The notes under the pieces are model-generated. The model was not told where the DNA came from, ran no database searches, and was given only the letters and a program-made list of their open reading frames with translations. A stretch of 64,000 bases of DNA from Roseivivax sp. THAF197b (lineage in GTDB: Bacteria > Pseudomonadota > Alphaproteobacteria > Rhodobacterales > Rhodobacteraceae). Shown here in pieces: positions 7,949-16,506 of this stretch. The position numbers and the translations under genes were made by a program. The stretch is taken from assembly GCF_009363255.1 (NCBI RefSeq), contig NZ_CP045318.1, positions 1,849,501-1,913,500 on the forward strand, written 5' to 3'. The stretch's first letter is position 1. Each line of letters begins with the position of its first letter.

Positions 7949-9262
7949 ATGAATGCTCACCTGACCCTGTTGTGCGCCATGCGCGCTGCGGGACCCCACT
8001 CCGGGGTCCCGCAGCACGATGAACTCCAGGAACACCTGCAAGACCGATTTTCAGAGGTTGGAAAATCCGCATGGGCGGAGTTTGCCCACGTGCAGCGCGT
8101 AGCGTCTGGCATTTGGGGCGCGGAAGCCACGGCGCATTTCGGGCAAGTGCTCCGCGCTGCTCGTGTCTCCGTGAAAACGAAGCGCAAGACCGACTGGCAA
8201 CTTGCCGAAGACGCGATTGAAAGGCTCCCGAGGCCATGGCGCGACGCATTGCGCGGCCATGGGGAGCTTTCGAAACGGGGCGAACGCGTGAAAGGCGCGC
8301 GGCTCTGGAGCGCAGCGCATCTTCGCAACGTCGCGTTGGCCCTCGGGCGGTGGGCAAATCACTGCCATGCCTCCGGGCTCCCACAGACACCTACGGGTGC
8401 AAGCCTCGATGCATATTCGCGCGCGGTGGCCAATCGCACCACGGCCCGCACCGCGGCCGATTACGCTGCGCGCATCCTTTCCGGTTTCTCGATCATCGCG
8501 CCTGGCTTCTCCTCGGAGGCTTGCGATTTCGTCGCTCAGGACTGGAAAGAACGCGCCGCCGAAGAAGGCTGCTCCACGAAAACCGGTTCGCAACTGGTCG
8601 GCGCGCGTCGGATCTATGATCTCGGATTTGAACTCATAGACTCGGCCCGCGAACGACCTGTCCGAGGTCCACAGGCGGCAAAGGAATTCCGCAACGGCAT
8701 TCTGCTGGCCCTGGCGACCGCCCTGCCCCAGCGCGCTCGCGCGATGTCAGCCTTGGCCTCCGGCACGACGCTCCAATTGATCGGTGATCACACCGTCCGC
8801 ATTTGGCTTCCCGCCCGGTTGCTGAAGCTCCCTGAAGATCAGAAGAATGGCGAGCCGTTCGAACGGCTGCTGACCAGTCAAAAGCTCTACGCGGCTGTTG
8901 AGGAATATCTGGAGAAATTCCGGCCGATCTTCGACGACGGCACCTTCCTGTTTCCGTCATCGCTCAATCGCGGAGAAGCGGTAACTGAGAAACATCTCGG
9001 GCGGCTTGCCGGTGATCTGACAGCGCGCGCCTTCGGCGTCCGTGTGTCGCTGCATCGCCTGCGCGATAACGTGGCGACGGAGGTCAGCGAGCACCTTTCC
9101 GCTGGCGGACGGAAAGCGGCGTATCTTCTCGGGCACAAGGACGAGCGCACGACGCGGCGTCACTACGATCATTCGCAAGGGATTGCCGTGGCCCAGGAGT
9201 TCATCGACCTTCTCGAAGAGAGGCGAGCAGACGTGCCGGACCTGGCTCTACGAATGCGCTAA
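7949..9262 (+). CDS. Second tyrosine recombinase (437 aa)
   Basis: The catalytic domain is at the C-terminus: a candidate first Arg in LPQRARAMSALA, a basic LLKLPEDQK segment, HRLR followed by LLGHK, and a Tyr in RRHYDHS. The protein is unlike its upstream neighbour in size and sequence, so the pair is not a recent duplication. ATG 7949 has AAGGA about 9 bases upstream. Unusually, codons 13-23 encode a perfect 13-bp hairpin (7985-8015), which could hamper translation or mark a later true start. It is probably in one operon with the excisionase and first recombinase. Confidence 0.82.
   Translation: MNAHLTLLCAMRAAGPHSGVPQHDELQEHLQDRFSEVGKSAWAEFAHVQRVASGIWGAEATAHFGQVLRAARVSVKTKRKTDWQLAEDAIERLPRPWRDALRGHGELSKRGERVKGARLWSAAHLRNVALALGRWANHCHASGLPQTPTGASLDAYSRAVANRTTARTAADYAARILSGFSIIAPGFSSEACDFVAQDWKERAAEEGCSTKTGSQLVGARRIYDLGFELIDSARERPVRGPQAAKEFRNGILLALATALPQRARAMSALASGTTLQLIGDHTVRIWLPARLLKLPEDQKNGEPFERLLTSQKLYAAVEEYLEKFRPIFDDGTFLFPSSLNRGEAVTEKHLGRLAGDLTARAFGVRVSLHRLRDNVATEVSEHLSAGGRKAAYLLGHKDERTTRRHYDHSQGIAVAQEFIDLLEERRADVPDLALRMR
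7985..8015. repeat. Perfect 13-bp hairpin inside recombinase start region
   Basis: GCTGCGGGACCCC (7985-7997) and GGGGTCCCGCAGC (8003-8015) are exact reverse complements with a 5-base loop, only 36 bases after the ATG. No T run follows. Confidence 0.75.
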
Positions 9263-9534
9263 GGGGATTTCCGCTCACCACCGCAGGCCGCTGAAAATAC
9301 TGCATTTTCCGAAGCATGTTGAGAACGGGGGCCAATCACCCGCACGGGATGATGATGGGGCGTTTTCAACAAAATCCAGCCTTCGCCGAAACTTCCGCAA
9401 CACGCTGTATGCCTTTAGCACACGCCTCAACACGCTTACTGTCAGATGAAAAGTTGCCTGTTGAAAGTGGATTATTGGTGCTCATGGCCTTGGACTTTGA
9501 ACAAGGACGTTTCGGATGGATGGCGACCGAGCAA
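9263..9534. other. Non-coding DNA after the recombinase block
   Basis: No supported gene and no clear terminator. The repeated GAAAATACTGCATTTTC (9292-9308) forms a short imperfect dyad 30 bases after the recombinase stop. Confidence 0.35.
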
Positions 9535-9750
9535 CTATTTCCTCAGCGTGTCATCTTCAGGATCGAGGCCGGCACCCAAACGTCGCGCACGGCGGCTCGC
9601 AAAGAACGCTTCTTCTTGTGGTCCAGGTTTGCCCATCTTCTCGGTGAACAGGTCGAGCCATAGCTCTTGCTCAGCTTCGTTCAGCTCTGTCGTCAAGAGC
9701 TTGCCCGAGAGGACTAGCTCAATTTTCGCTCTGTCGATCTGCTGTGTCAT
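9535..9750 (-). CDS. Small hypothetical protein (71 aa)
   Basis: A charged, probably helical protein beginning MTQQIDRAKIELVLSGKLLTT, with a basic RRARRLGAGLDPEDD tail. GGAAGG lies 7 bases before ATG 9750; an upstream in-frame ATG (9798) lacks such a site. No family recognised. It lies alone between the recombinase block and a transposase remnant. Confidence 0.5.
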   Translation of the reverse strand: MTQQIDRAKIELVLSGKLLTTELNEAEQELWLDLFTEKMGKPGPQEEAFFASRRARRLGAGLDPEDDTLRK

Positions 9751-10499
9751 GATAAGGCCTTCCGTTTTCCAAGACCCCTGCGCCAGCATGAATATCACGC
9801 CAGCGTCTTCGCTTTCAACCAGACAGGCAGATTACAGCGACTTGCAAGAATTGTAGAGTCTCAGTCAAAGATCGGACAAACGAAGGCATGAAGGTGTTTT
9901 TGACCCTCGACGTTAGAGGGTGGCCGCAAACCGCCCTTCGTGTCGGCCCAAGCGTTGTTCCTGAACTTGAATCAAACTTTGGGTAAATCGCTTCTGTTTA
10001 GTGTCAAACGATCCATCTTCTTCTCATGGCGGCTGTGCAAGCACACACTGCCGAGGATTTGTGCTATCGAGTGCGAGAAAGGAGGTTGAGCAGGTCCCGG
10101 ACCCAAATAGGCCAGTACTCGAGAAAGATCGTTGGTCATCGTCAAAAAGCGGCGCGCCGTGGGAAGCTGATCACCCCCAGACGCGATGACATCCGTTCGA
10201 ACGGAAACGCCTCATTATCCTCGGCACACTCACTTGCCGACCGCAACAGAAGGTCGACCATGGCGGCCTTTGAAGTCCCGGCCACCGACGGGAACATCGG
10301 ACGAGCGCGGTGGCGCTCGCTCTCAAACGCGGAAAGCGAATGGAAACATATTGCGGCGCGCGACTCTCCAACGAGAAAAGCCTCTCGCTGGAGGACGTGC
10401 CCATGCACTGAGGATTAACGTCCCGGCGTCACAGAGGCCTCTTTGTGACCGACACAGGCATGTGCATTCACGATCTGATGAACGGCTCAAAGCCCCTGA
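9751..10499. other. No supported gene; probable mobile-element debris
   Basis: Short frames on both strands have no ribosome sites, domains or consistent composition. The stretch lies between the small 71-aa gene and a transposase remnant. Confidence 0.4.
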
Positions 10500-10640
10500 G
10501 CAAACCACCTGTCAGGTAGTCCCAAGAAATCGGACAGGTAGGCCCGCAGGTAAAACTCGTCGTCTTTGAAGTTCGCTTAAGGCGCTCGACGAAGACGTTG
10601 TAGCGCCAAGCGCCTTTCCCTTCCATGCTGGATCTTGATA
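10500..10640 (-). pseudogene. IS3-type transposase (OrfB) remnant
   Basis: On the minus strand MEGKGAWRYNVFVERLK is a recognisable form of the IS3-family motif G-K-G-x-x-x-D-N-x-F-x-E-R-L-W before the last acidic residue of the DDE domain. A one-base frame change then continues as NFKDDEFYLRAYLSDFL, matching the usual K-Y-E-x-V-Y-L-x-A-Y. Only this fragment remains, frameshifted. The intact counterpart in the window is the element at 42.2-43.5 kb, but the two are clearly different ISs. Confidence 0.55.
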
Positions 10641-11234
10641 TCCCTGTAGGGCCGTCACGAACGACCCTGAGCCGCCGTTGACCGGTGGTTGATGATGCTG
10701 CGGTGCGGCCCGTCGAACCGGCCATTCGTGCATCGTACAGCATGTTCGGCAGGCGAAGGTCGTCTGTGCGGACCTTCCCGCCATTCGCCGCGACTGCTCG
10801 GTTCTCGCCGCGACCGCGAAGGCAATCGGCAGGGAGGGCGGACACCGGACCTTCGCTGCAAGTGCATAATCCCACGTGAAGATCACGTGAAGCCGACATT
10901 TGGACGGCTGTCACAGCACGCTTTCCGCTGCGCTACCGCAAAGCATAATCGAGCCCAATTTGCATGACGCAGCGCCCTCAGCGAACGGCTGGAAATTTAC
11001 ATACTGTGCTCGTCTTCAGATAGCCCGGTGAGCAATAACCTCACCTATGAGGGATCAGCGGCTCCCGCACGCAATAGGCCCGAGTAGTCGCCGTCTTAGA
11101 CCGGTCGATGTGGAGCTCCTCAACGGCCTGCCCAAAAAATGGGTCGCAATTTTAGCGCGCATACAAATGAGCTCAGTAACATTTTTTAAGGCAGGTGAAG
11201 AGACTTTTAGAATCCGATGAGATCGGACAGTTTC
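10641..11234. other. Intergenic, no supported gene
   Basis: Frames of up to about 90 codons are present but none has a credible start or domain. The stretch separates the mobile region from the tricarboxylate island. Confidence 0.4.
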
Positions 11235-12314
11235 TCAGTCTGTCCCAGCACGCTGTCGCCCCGCCTCAATAGTCAGCGCGGCCAGCCGATAGAAACCGTG
11301 CGCCATCTTGGAATAGGGCGTCAGTAGAAAGAAGGTTAGCACGAGGCCAAGATGCAGAGCCAGAAGCCACGCAACGGCCCCGGTGCCCGTCGCGACATAA
11401 AGCGCGAGCCCCGTCGCCCCAACCGCACCAAGCAGAAGGACAAAGGCCATCTCGCCGCCCCAAGCGCCTTGCGCGCCAAGCTCGGGATCGGCCTTGATCT
11501 TCAGCCAGGCGAGCGCCGCGGATCCGATTGTCAACAGAACCCCGCCGGGAACACCCAGAAGTTTCGGCAGGCTGAACAATCCGTAGGGCGCTTCCAGCCC
11601 GAAGGCGTAATGCATCACGGTCGCGCTTGATGTCGAGGCGACGCACAACAGGAAGCCGTAGAGGACCGCTTGGTGCGCGTATCGGCGCGCATGGCTGAAC
11701 CGGTCTTCGTTCTCGAAATTGCAGCCGTCGCCATGCCCGCCTTCGAGGTTGCGCATCTGTCCCGCCGAGCGCAGCGCGGATCCCAAATCGCTAAGCCCGA
11801 GGCGCACAGCTCCGGTCGACCGCCAATATCCATGTAGGGATACCACCAGCGTCAAAAGTGGCAGCACAAATGCGGGCGCGAAGATCGCGACCATCAGACC
11901 ATGAGACATGTAGGCGTAGAAGCCTTCACCGCTTTCGGGACGCACACCCTGCGCCACAGCGAAGAGAAGCGCGAAGGACAGTGTCAGCAGTGCTGCCATT
12001 GCGACGCCAGAGCGGTCGAACAGGTCGGAGAAGGCGCGCGGCCAGGCATGCGCTTTCCAGCTGTCCTGCCGCACATCGGCAAGCGCCCGCGGCAAGTTCA
12101 GGTCGAACTCGTGCGGGGCCGTGTACTGGCAGGCATAATAGCAGCCCCGGCAATTGTGGCAGAGATTGGCGAGATGCGTGAGGTCGGCCTCGGCAAAGGC
12201 GCGCTCACGATGCAGCGCCGGAAAGACGGAGCAATAGCCTTCGCAGTACCGGCAGGCATTGCAAATCTCGGCCTGGCGGCGCGCCTCGGCGATCAGGTCA
12301 GGTTGCATTTGCAT
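11235..12314 (-). CDS. tcuB: Tricarballylate utilization protein TcuB (CitB family)
   Basis: 359 aa. The N-terminus carries two ferredoxin-like cysteine clusters, CNACRYCEGYC (residues 18-28) and CHNCRGCYYAC (52-62), followed by several hydrophobic segments (from about residue 105 on), as in TcuB/CitB. In the known pathway TcuB is a membrane protein that re-oxidises the flavin of TcuA and passes electrons to the quinone pool. Its start overlaps the tcuA stop by 17 bases, indicating translational coupling. It is the last gene of a leftward regulator-tcuA-tcuB unit. Confidence 0.85.
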   Translation of the reverse strand: MQMQPDLIAEARRQAEICNACRYCEGYCSVFPALHRERAFAEADLTHLANLCHNCRGCYYACQYTAPHEFDLNLPRALADVRQDSWKAHAWPRAFSDLFDRSGVAMAALLTLSFALLFAVAQGVRPESGEGFYAYMSHGLMVAIFAPAFVLPLLTLVVSLHGYWRSTGAVRLGLSDLGSALRSAGQMRNLEGGHGDGCNFENEDRFSHARRYAHQAVLYGFLLCVASTSSATVMHYAFGLEAPYGLFSLPKLLGVPGGVLLTIGSAALAWLKIKADPELGAQGAWGGEMAFVLLLGAVGATGLALYVATGTGAVAWLLALHLGLVLTFFLLTPYSKMAHGFYRLAALTIEAGRQRAGTD

Positions 12315-13689
12315 GTGCCGCGGCCTCCTTGCCTGCGATGCGTCCGAAGACGGTCCCGATCGTCATACCGAACCCGGCGAGGTATCCTTGGCCCAGGATC
12401 GATCCGGCCATGGTCTCGCCCGCGGCCCACAGGTTCGACACGGGCCGGTTGCCGATAGCGCATTGGGCGTGATCGTCCACCTTCAGCCCGAGATAGGTGA
12501 AGGTCACGCCTGTGCGCAGCGAATAGCCGTAGAATGGTGGCTCGGTGATCGGTCGCGCCCAGTTGGTTTTCGGCGGGTTGAGACCGGTTGTGGACACACC
12601 GTCCAACTCGGTCGGATGGAAGTCCGACGTATCCCCGCAGCTTCGATTGAATTCATCCACCGTCTTTCGTAGCTCGTTGGGCGGCAGGTCCATCTTTTCG
12701 GCCAGTTCCTCGATCGAAGCGGCCTCGATGGGCGGGAAGACTGACGGCATGAACAGCTTCAGTGATTTCGAGTCGATGATGACATAGCCCACCTGATCGG
12801 GTTGCGCGGCTACGAGCCGACCCCAGATCGCGTAGCGCTTGGGCCAGACATCCTCGCCCTCGTCATAGAAGCGTTCGGCATTCTTGTTCACCACGATGGA
12901 GAAGGGCACGCAGTCGAGGCGCGTGACGATGCCGCCGTCGAATTTGGGCGCACGGCCGTCTATGGCCACTGCGTGACACTGCGTCGGGTCGCCCACCTGC
13001 TCCACGCCCTGATCGAGCAGATCGGCCAGAACGACGCCGCGATTATAGGGCGTGCCCCGGATCAGGAAGTTCTTTGCCGCAGGCCCCCAGGCCCGCGCTA
13101 ACCAATCGGTATCGGCCTGAAAGCCGCCCGACGCCACCACGACGGATTTCGGCGTGACCCGGTGCGTCTTGCCGCCCTGGGTGTAATCCAGCGCGACGAT
13201 GCGGTCGTCCTCGCGTTCCAGATGGGTGACCGCAGCCTCGTATTCCACCCGCACGCCAAGGACCTCCGCCGTGCGGTAATAGGCATTCACCAGCCCCTTG
13301 CCGCCCCCGAGGAAGAACGCGTTCGTGCGCGCCAGGGACAACGTGCCCGACAGCGACGGCTGAAACCGGACACCATGCGCCTCCATCCAGGGCAGGCATT
13401 CCTCGGAGGCGCGGATCGTCATCCGGGCAAGGCCCTCATCGGTCTTGCCGTCGGTCACCTTCAAAAGATCCGCGAGGTATTCCTCTTCGGTGTAGCTGTC
13501 GATCAGCGGGCCGAGGGGGCCGTGATGCATGCAGCGGAAATTGCGGGTGTGGCGGGAATTGCCACCGCGATAGGGCTTCGGAGCGGCCTCGAGGATCAGT
13601 ACCCGCGCGCCCGCCTCGGCGGAGGTGATCGCGGCACAGAGCGCGGCATTGCCGCCACCGATCACGGCGATGTCGATGCACTCGCTCAC
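12298..13689 (-). CDS. tcuA: FAD-dependent tricarballylate dehydrogenase TcuA
   Basis: 463 aa. The N-terminal Rossmann fingerprint IAVIGGGNAALCAAI (residues 7-21) and the succinate dehydrogenase/fumarate reductase flavoprotein architecture fit TcuA. The GGNSRHTRNFRCMHHG segment after the FAD motif is typical of the TcuA/FAD-binding dehydrogenase subfamily. TcuA oxidises tricarballylate to cis-aconitate. Its start overlaps the end of the upstream gntR-type gene by 4 bases, and it overlaps tcuB downstream. Close homologues oxidise other small acids, so the substrate is inferred from tcuB and the TctABC neighbours. Confidence 0.85.
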   Translation of the reverse strand: MSECIDIAVIGGGNAALCAAITSAEAGARVLILEAAPKPYRGGNSRHTRNFRCMHHGPLGPLIDSYTEEEYLADLLKVTDGKTDEGLARMTIRASEECLPWMEAHGVRFQPSLSGTLSLARTNAFFLGGGKGLVNAYYRTAEVLGVRVEYEAAVTHLEREDDRIVALDYTQGGKTHRVTPKSVVVASGGFQADTDWLARAWGPAAKNFLIRGTPYNRGVVLADLLDQGVEQVGDPTQCHAVAIDGRAPKFDGGIVTRLDCVPFSIVVNKNAERFYDEGEDVWPKRYAIWGRLVAAQPDQVGYVIIDSKSLKLFMPSVFPPIEAASIEELAEKMDLPPNELRKTVDEFNRSCGDTSDFHPTELDGVSTTGLNPPKTNWARPITEPPFYGYSLRTGVTFTYLGLKVDDHAQCAIGNRPVSNLWAAGETMAGSILGQGYLAGFGMTIGTVFGRIAGKEAAAHANAT

Positions 13690-14357
13690 AAGAGGTCTCC
13701 GTCATAGGTTGGCCGGGCACGCAAGGCGCGGACCCGGACCCGCTGGGCCGCCTCGATATGCGCGCGCATCGCGGCTTCGGCCCCGGCGCCATCACGCGCG
13801 GTGATCGCGGCCAGAATGTCGCGATGCTCCGTCACGGCCTTCTCGGCGCGGTCAGGTTCGGTCAGCGTAGTGGGGCCGAGGATCATCAGCGCTTTTTGCA
13901 GCGACGTGATCGAGCGGCTGAGAAAGCGGTTCTTGGCGGCATCGAGGATGGCCGCGTGAAACTGACGATTGAGCGTGAAGGCCTCGGGCGCGGTGCCGAT
14001 CCGGGCCAAAGCGTCATTCATGTCGCACAACTCCTCGATCTCGATCTCGGAGGCCGCGCGCGCCGCGAGACGGGCCGCGGTTCCCTCAAGCACGGCGCGC
14101 ATTTCGTAAAGCTCCATGACCTCCGCGTAATCCAGCATGCGGATGCTGGCGCCCTGTCGCGGCACATGCGCCACGATCCCGTCTGCCTCAAGCTGACGAA
14201 TGGCCTCGCGCACGGGGGTTCGCGACACGCCGAGCTGCTCGGCCAGTTCGGTTTCGCGCAAGCGGTCGCCGGGATTGAGCCGTCCTTCGCGCAATACGTC
14301 GAGGAGACGTTGATAGGCCGTGTTGCCCTGCGGGGAATTGATGTCGTCGCTTGCCAT
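13686..14357 (-). CDS. GntR/FCD-family regulator of the tcu genes
   Basis: 223 aa: an N-terminal winged HTH (PGDRLRETELAEQLGVSRTP region) and a C-terminal all-helical FCD ligand domain. ATG 14357 is chosen: GAAGG lies 6 bases upstream and a perfect 18-bp operator lies 20-37 bases upstream. Starting at the earlier codon (14405) would place that operator inside the gene. In Salmonella the tcu regulator TcuR is LysR-type, so this is a different regulator in the same position. It probably represses itself, tcuAB and the divergent AbrB-type gene until a ligand binds. Confidence 0.85.
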   Translation of the reverse strand: MASDDINSPQGNTAYQRLLDVLREGRLNPGDRLRETELAEQLGVSRTPVREAIRQLEADGIVAHVPRQGASIRMLDYAEVMELYEMRAVLEGTAARLAARAASEIEIEELCDMNDALARIGTAPEAFTLNRQFHAAILDAAKNRFLSRSITSLQKALMILGPTTLTEPDRAEKAVTEHRDILAAITARDGAGAEAAMRAHIEAAQRVRVRALRARPTYDGDLL

Positions 14358-14376
14358 GGCTGCCTTCGGTCTATCT

Positions 14377-14394
14377 TGTATCCAGCTGGATACA
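14377..14394. promoter_or_regulatory. Perfect 18-bp palindromic operator (GntR type)
   Basis: TGTATCCAGCTGGATACA is fully self-complementary. It lies between the divergent GntR gene (20 bases from its ATG) and the AbrB-type gene. The ATCCAG-CTGGAT core is of the size and symmetry used by FCD-GntR dimers, so autoregulation and control of both sides is likely. Confidence 0.8.
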
Positions 14395-14431
14395 GGCGTA
14401 GACAATAATCGTCAAGACAGCGGTGAGACCC

Positions 14432-15487
14432 ATGAGACCCCAATTCCAGAGCCCCCATGCGCGTCGCCTCCTGACATTCCTGCTGGCGGCTATCGGCACC
14501 GCGCTGTTCTGGCTCCTGTCCCTGCCGCTGCCCTTCCTGTTCGGCCCCATGGCGCTGTGCCTCGCCGCTGCGCTGGCGCATCTGCCGCTCAAGGGGTTCG
14601 GTCAGGTATCGGTTGCCGCGCGGACGATCCTCGGCGTGGCTGTCGGCGCCTCGATCACGCCCGAGGTCATTGCGGAGATGCCGCGCATGGCGCTCTCCGT
14701 GGCGCTGATCCCCGTCTTCATCGCGCTGATCGCCCTCATCGGCGTGCCGTTCTTCCGGAAGTTCTGGGGCTTCGACGCCCCCACGGCCTATTACGCCGCG
14801 ATGCCGGGCGGCTTGCAGGACATGGTCATCTTCGGCACCGAAGCCGGGGGCAATCCGCGGGCGCTGTCGCTCATACACGCGACGCGCGTGCTGATGATCG
14901 TGACCCTGGCGCCGGTCTTTCTGACGCAGGTCTACGGTGCGGGCCTGACCAATCCCATCGGCGCACCGGCCGCCACGCTTCCACTGCACGAACTGGCGAT
15001 CATGGCCGCCGCCGCCTGGATCGGCTGGAAAGGCGGGGAGCGGATCGGCCTTTTCGGCGCTTCCATCCTCGGGCCGATGATCCTGACCGCCGCGCTCTCC
15101 CTGGCGGATGTGATCCATTTCCGCCCACCTGCGGAGGCCATCCTTGCCGCGCAATTCTTCATCGGCTGCGGGATCGGGATCCATTTCCTCGGCGTGACCT
15201 GGGGCGAGCTGACCCGCGTGGTGGCCGCGGGCATTGCCTATGTGCTCGTTCTGGCCGTGCTTGCGGCTGTGTTCGCCGGTGCTGTGACGGCGCTGGGCCT
15301 CGGCCAGCCGGTCCCGGCCTTCCTTGCCTTCGCGCCCGGCGGGCAGGCGGAAATGACCGTTCTGGCCATCGTGACCGGAGCGGATCTGGGCTTCGTCATC
15401 GTGCACCACCTGACGCGCATCGTGCTGGTGATCGTCGGCGCGCCGGTGGCCGCCCGGTTTCTGGCTCCGAAAGCCCCGCGCGGCTGA
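14432..15487 (+). CDS. AbrB-family integral membrane protein (putative transporter)
   Basis: 351 aa, almost entirely hydrophobic, about ten membrane segments in two repeats. GMPGG-like motifs occur in each half (AAMPGGLQDM near residue 127 and FAPGGQAEM near 301), the mark of the duplicated AbrB/PF05145 family often mislabelled ammonia monooxygenase. ATG 14432 is chosen; a GTG at 14423 is an alternative. It is divergent from the GntR gene across the shared operator, so it is probably co-regulated with tcuAB. Substrate unknown; a role in acid export or import is an inference. Confidence 0.75.
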   Translation: MRPQFQSPHARRLLTFLLAAIGTALFWLLSLPLPFLFGPMALCLAAALAHLPLKGFGQVSVAARTILGVAVGASITPEVIAEMPRMALSVALIPVFIALIALIGVPFFRKFWGFDAPTAYYAAMPGGLQDMVIFGTEAGGNPRALSLIHATRVLMIVTLAPVFLTQVYGAGLTNPIGAPAATLPLHELAIMAAAAWIGWKGGERIGLFGASILGPMILTAALSLADVIHFRPPAEAILAAQFFIGCGIGIHFLGVTWGELTRVVAAGIAYVLVLAVLAAVFAGAVTALGLGQPVPAFLAFAPGGQAEMTVLAIVTGADLGFVIVHHLTRIVLVIVGAPVAARFLAPKAPRG

Positions 15488-15519
15488 AAGGCACGGCTGA
15501 GCGGCGCCGCCTCGCGGAC

Positions 15520-15681
15520 TCAGCCTTCTCCCGACAGCGCCCGGAGGGCCCGCGCAACGCGGCGATGCAGATCGGCGAGCAACCGGGGATCGCCCTCCTT
15601 ATCATCCATCTTGCGGCAAAGCGTGTCGCGAAGATCCATCAAGGCCTTCTCGGCGGCGCGCAACTGGGCGTATTCGGACAT
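15520..15681 (-). CDS. Small hypothetical protein downstream of UspA (53 aa)
   Basis: A 53-residue helical protein starting MSEYAQLRAAEKALMDLRDTL and ending RALRALSGEG. A strong GAGGAAG ribosome site lies 8 bases before ATG 15681. It begins 11 bases after the UspA stop on the same strand, so it is the distal gene of that unit. It converges on the AbrB-type gene. No family recognised; charge and heptad-like leucines suggest a short coiled coil. Confidence 0.6.
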   Translation of the reverse strand: MSEYAQLRAAEKALMDLRDTLCRKMDDKEGDPRLLADLHRRVARALRALSGEG

Positions 15682-15692
15682 CGCAATCTTCC

Positions 15693-16502
15693 TCAATGCG
15701 ACAGCAGGACAGGGATCGGCGTCTCGCGCAGAACCGCAGCGGTCACACCGCCCACGAAATCCTCGCGGAACTTGGAATGCTCATAGGCGCCCATGACCAA
15801 GAGCGCCGGGTCGTTCCGGCGGCAATAGCCGAGGATCGACGCCGCGACCGGATGCCCTTCGGGCCAGGCTTCGTGCACCGCATCCACATCATGGCGGTCG
15901 AGATGCAAAAGCAGGTCCTCCAGCCCCGGCGCGCTTCCCACCGTCAGGACGGAGACACGGCCCTGCGCTTCGAGAAGCCGCAAGCTGTCAGACAAGGCGC
16001 GGGCCGCCGCGCGGCCGCCATCCCATGCAAGTGCGGCGTGAGAATGCCGCGCATCGGCATCGTATCCCTCCGGCACGACAACCAAAGGGCGTCCCGACAT
16101 CAGCGCAAGCTTGTCCGGATGCAGGCGGATATGCGCGTCATCACCGACGAGCGGACGGCCCGCGAAGATCATGTCGAAGGTGCGCCCGGTCTCGGCCAGA
16201 ATCGTATCGACCCGGCCGGGTGCGGCGCGGAAACTCAAGCCGTCGCCAAGCTGCAAATCGCCCCGAAGCGCGTCGAGCTGGGCCTCGATCTCGCGAAGCA
16301 GGTCGTTCTTGGCATCCGACAGCAAGGCGCGGGCTTCGCGCGGAATCCAGCGCGACGACGTATCGAGCGTGTCATGGGTCGAATAGGCCAGCATCGCGGT
16401 CACGTGCGCCTGCCGGTCCCGCGCAATGGACGCGGCATAGCGCAGCGCGGCTTCGGCAGACGCGGTGCCATTGAAGGCCACGAGAAGGTTCATGATCGGC
16501 AT
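15693..16502 (-). CDS. Universal stress protein, tandem UspA domains
   Basis: 269 aa. The N-terminal half begins MNLLVAFNGTASAEAALRYA, typical of a Usp strand-helix start. The C-terminal half ends with LVMGAYEHSKFREDFVGGVT, which matches the G-x2-G-x9-G-S/T nucleotide loop region of Usp proteins. Two start codons (16502 and 16493) are close; the first is given. It follows the PrpF-type gene by 4 bases and so belongs to the tct operon. Usp genes often ride with tricarboxylate transporter operons in this group, but the role is unknown. Confidence 0.8.
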   Translation of the reverse strand: MPIMNLLVAFNGTASAEAALRYAASIARDRQAHVTAMLAYSTHDTLDTSSRWIPREARALLSDAKNDLLREIEAQLDALRGDLQLGDGLSFRAAPGRVDTILAETGRTFDMIFAGRPLVGDDAHIRLHPDKLALMSGRPLVVVPEGYDADARHSHAALAWDGGRAAARALSDSLRLLEAQGRVSVLTVGSAPGLEDLLLHLDRHDVDAVHEAWPEGHPVAASILGYCRRNDPALLVMGAYEHSKFREDFVGGVTAAVLRETPIPVLLSH

Positions 16503-16506
16503 CGCC

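Noticed and set aside
1..9262. RIT-type recombinase trio
   Set aside because: RIT elements carry three adjacent co-oriented recombinases. Here the first is separated by over 5 kb and leftward genes, and the sizes differ from RIT proteins.
14018..15409. 463-codon minus-strand frame over the AbrB-type gene and the GntR gene
   Set aside because: Antisense to the membrane protein and in a wrong frame of the GntR gene; highly charged composition without a fold.
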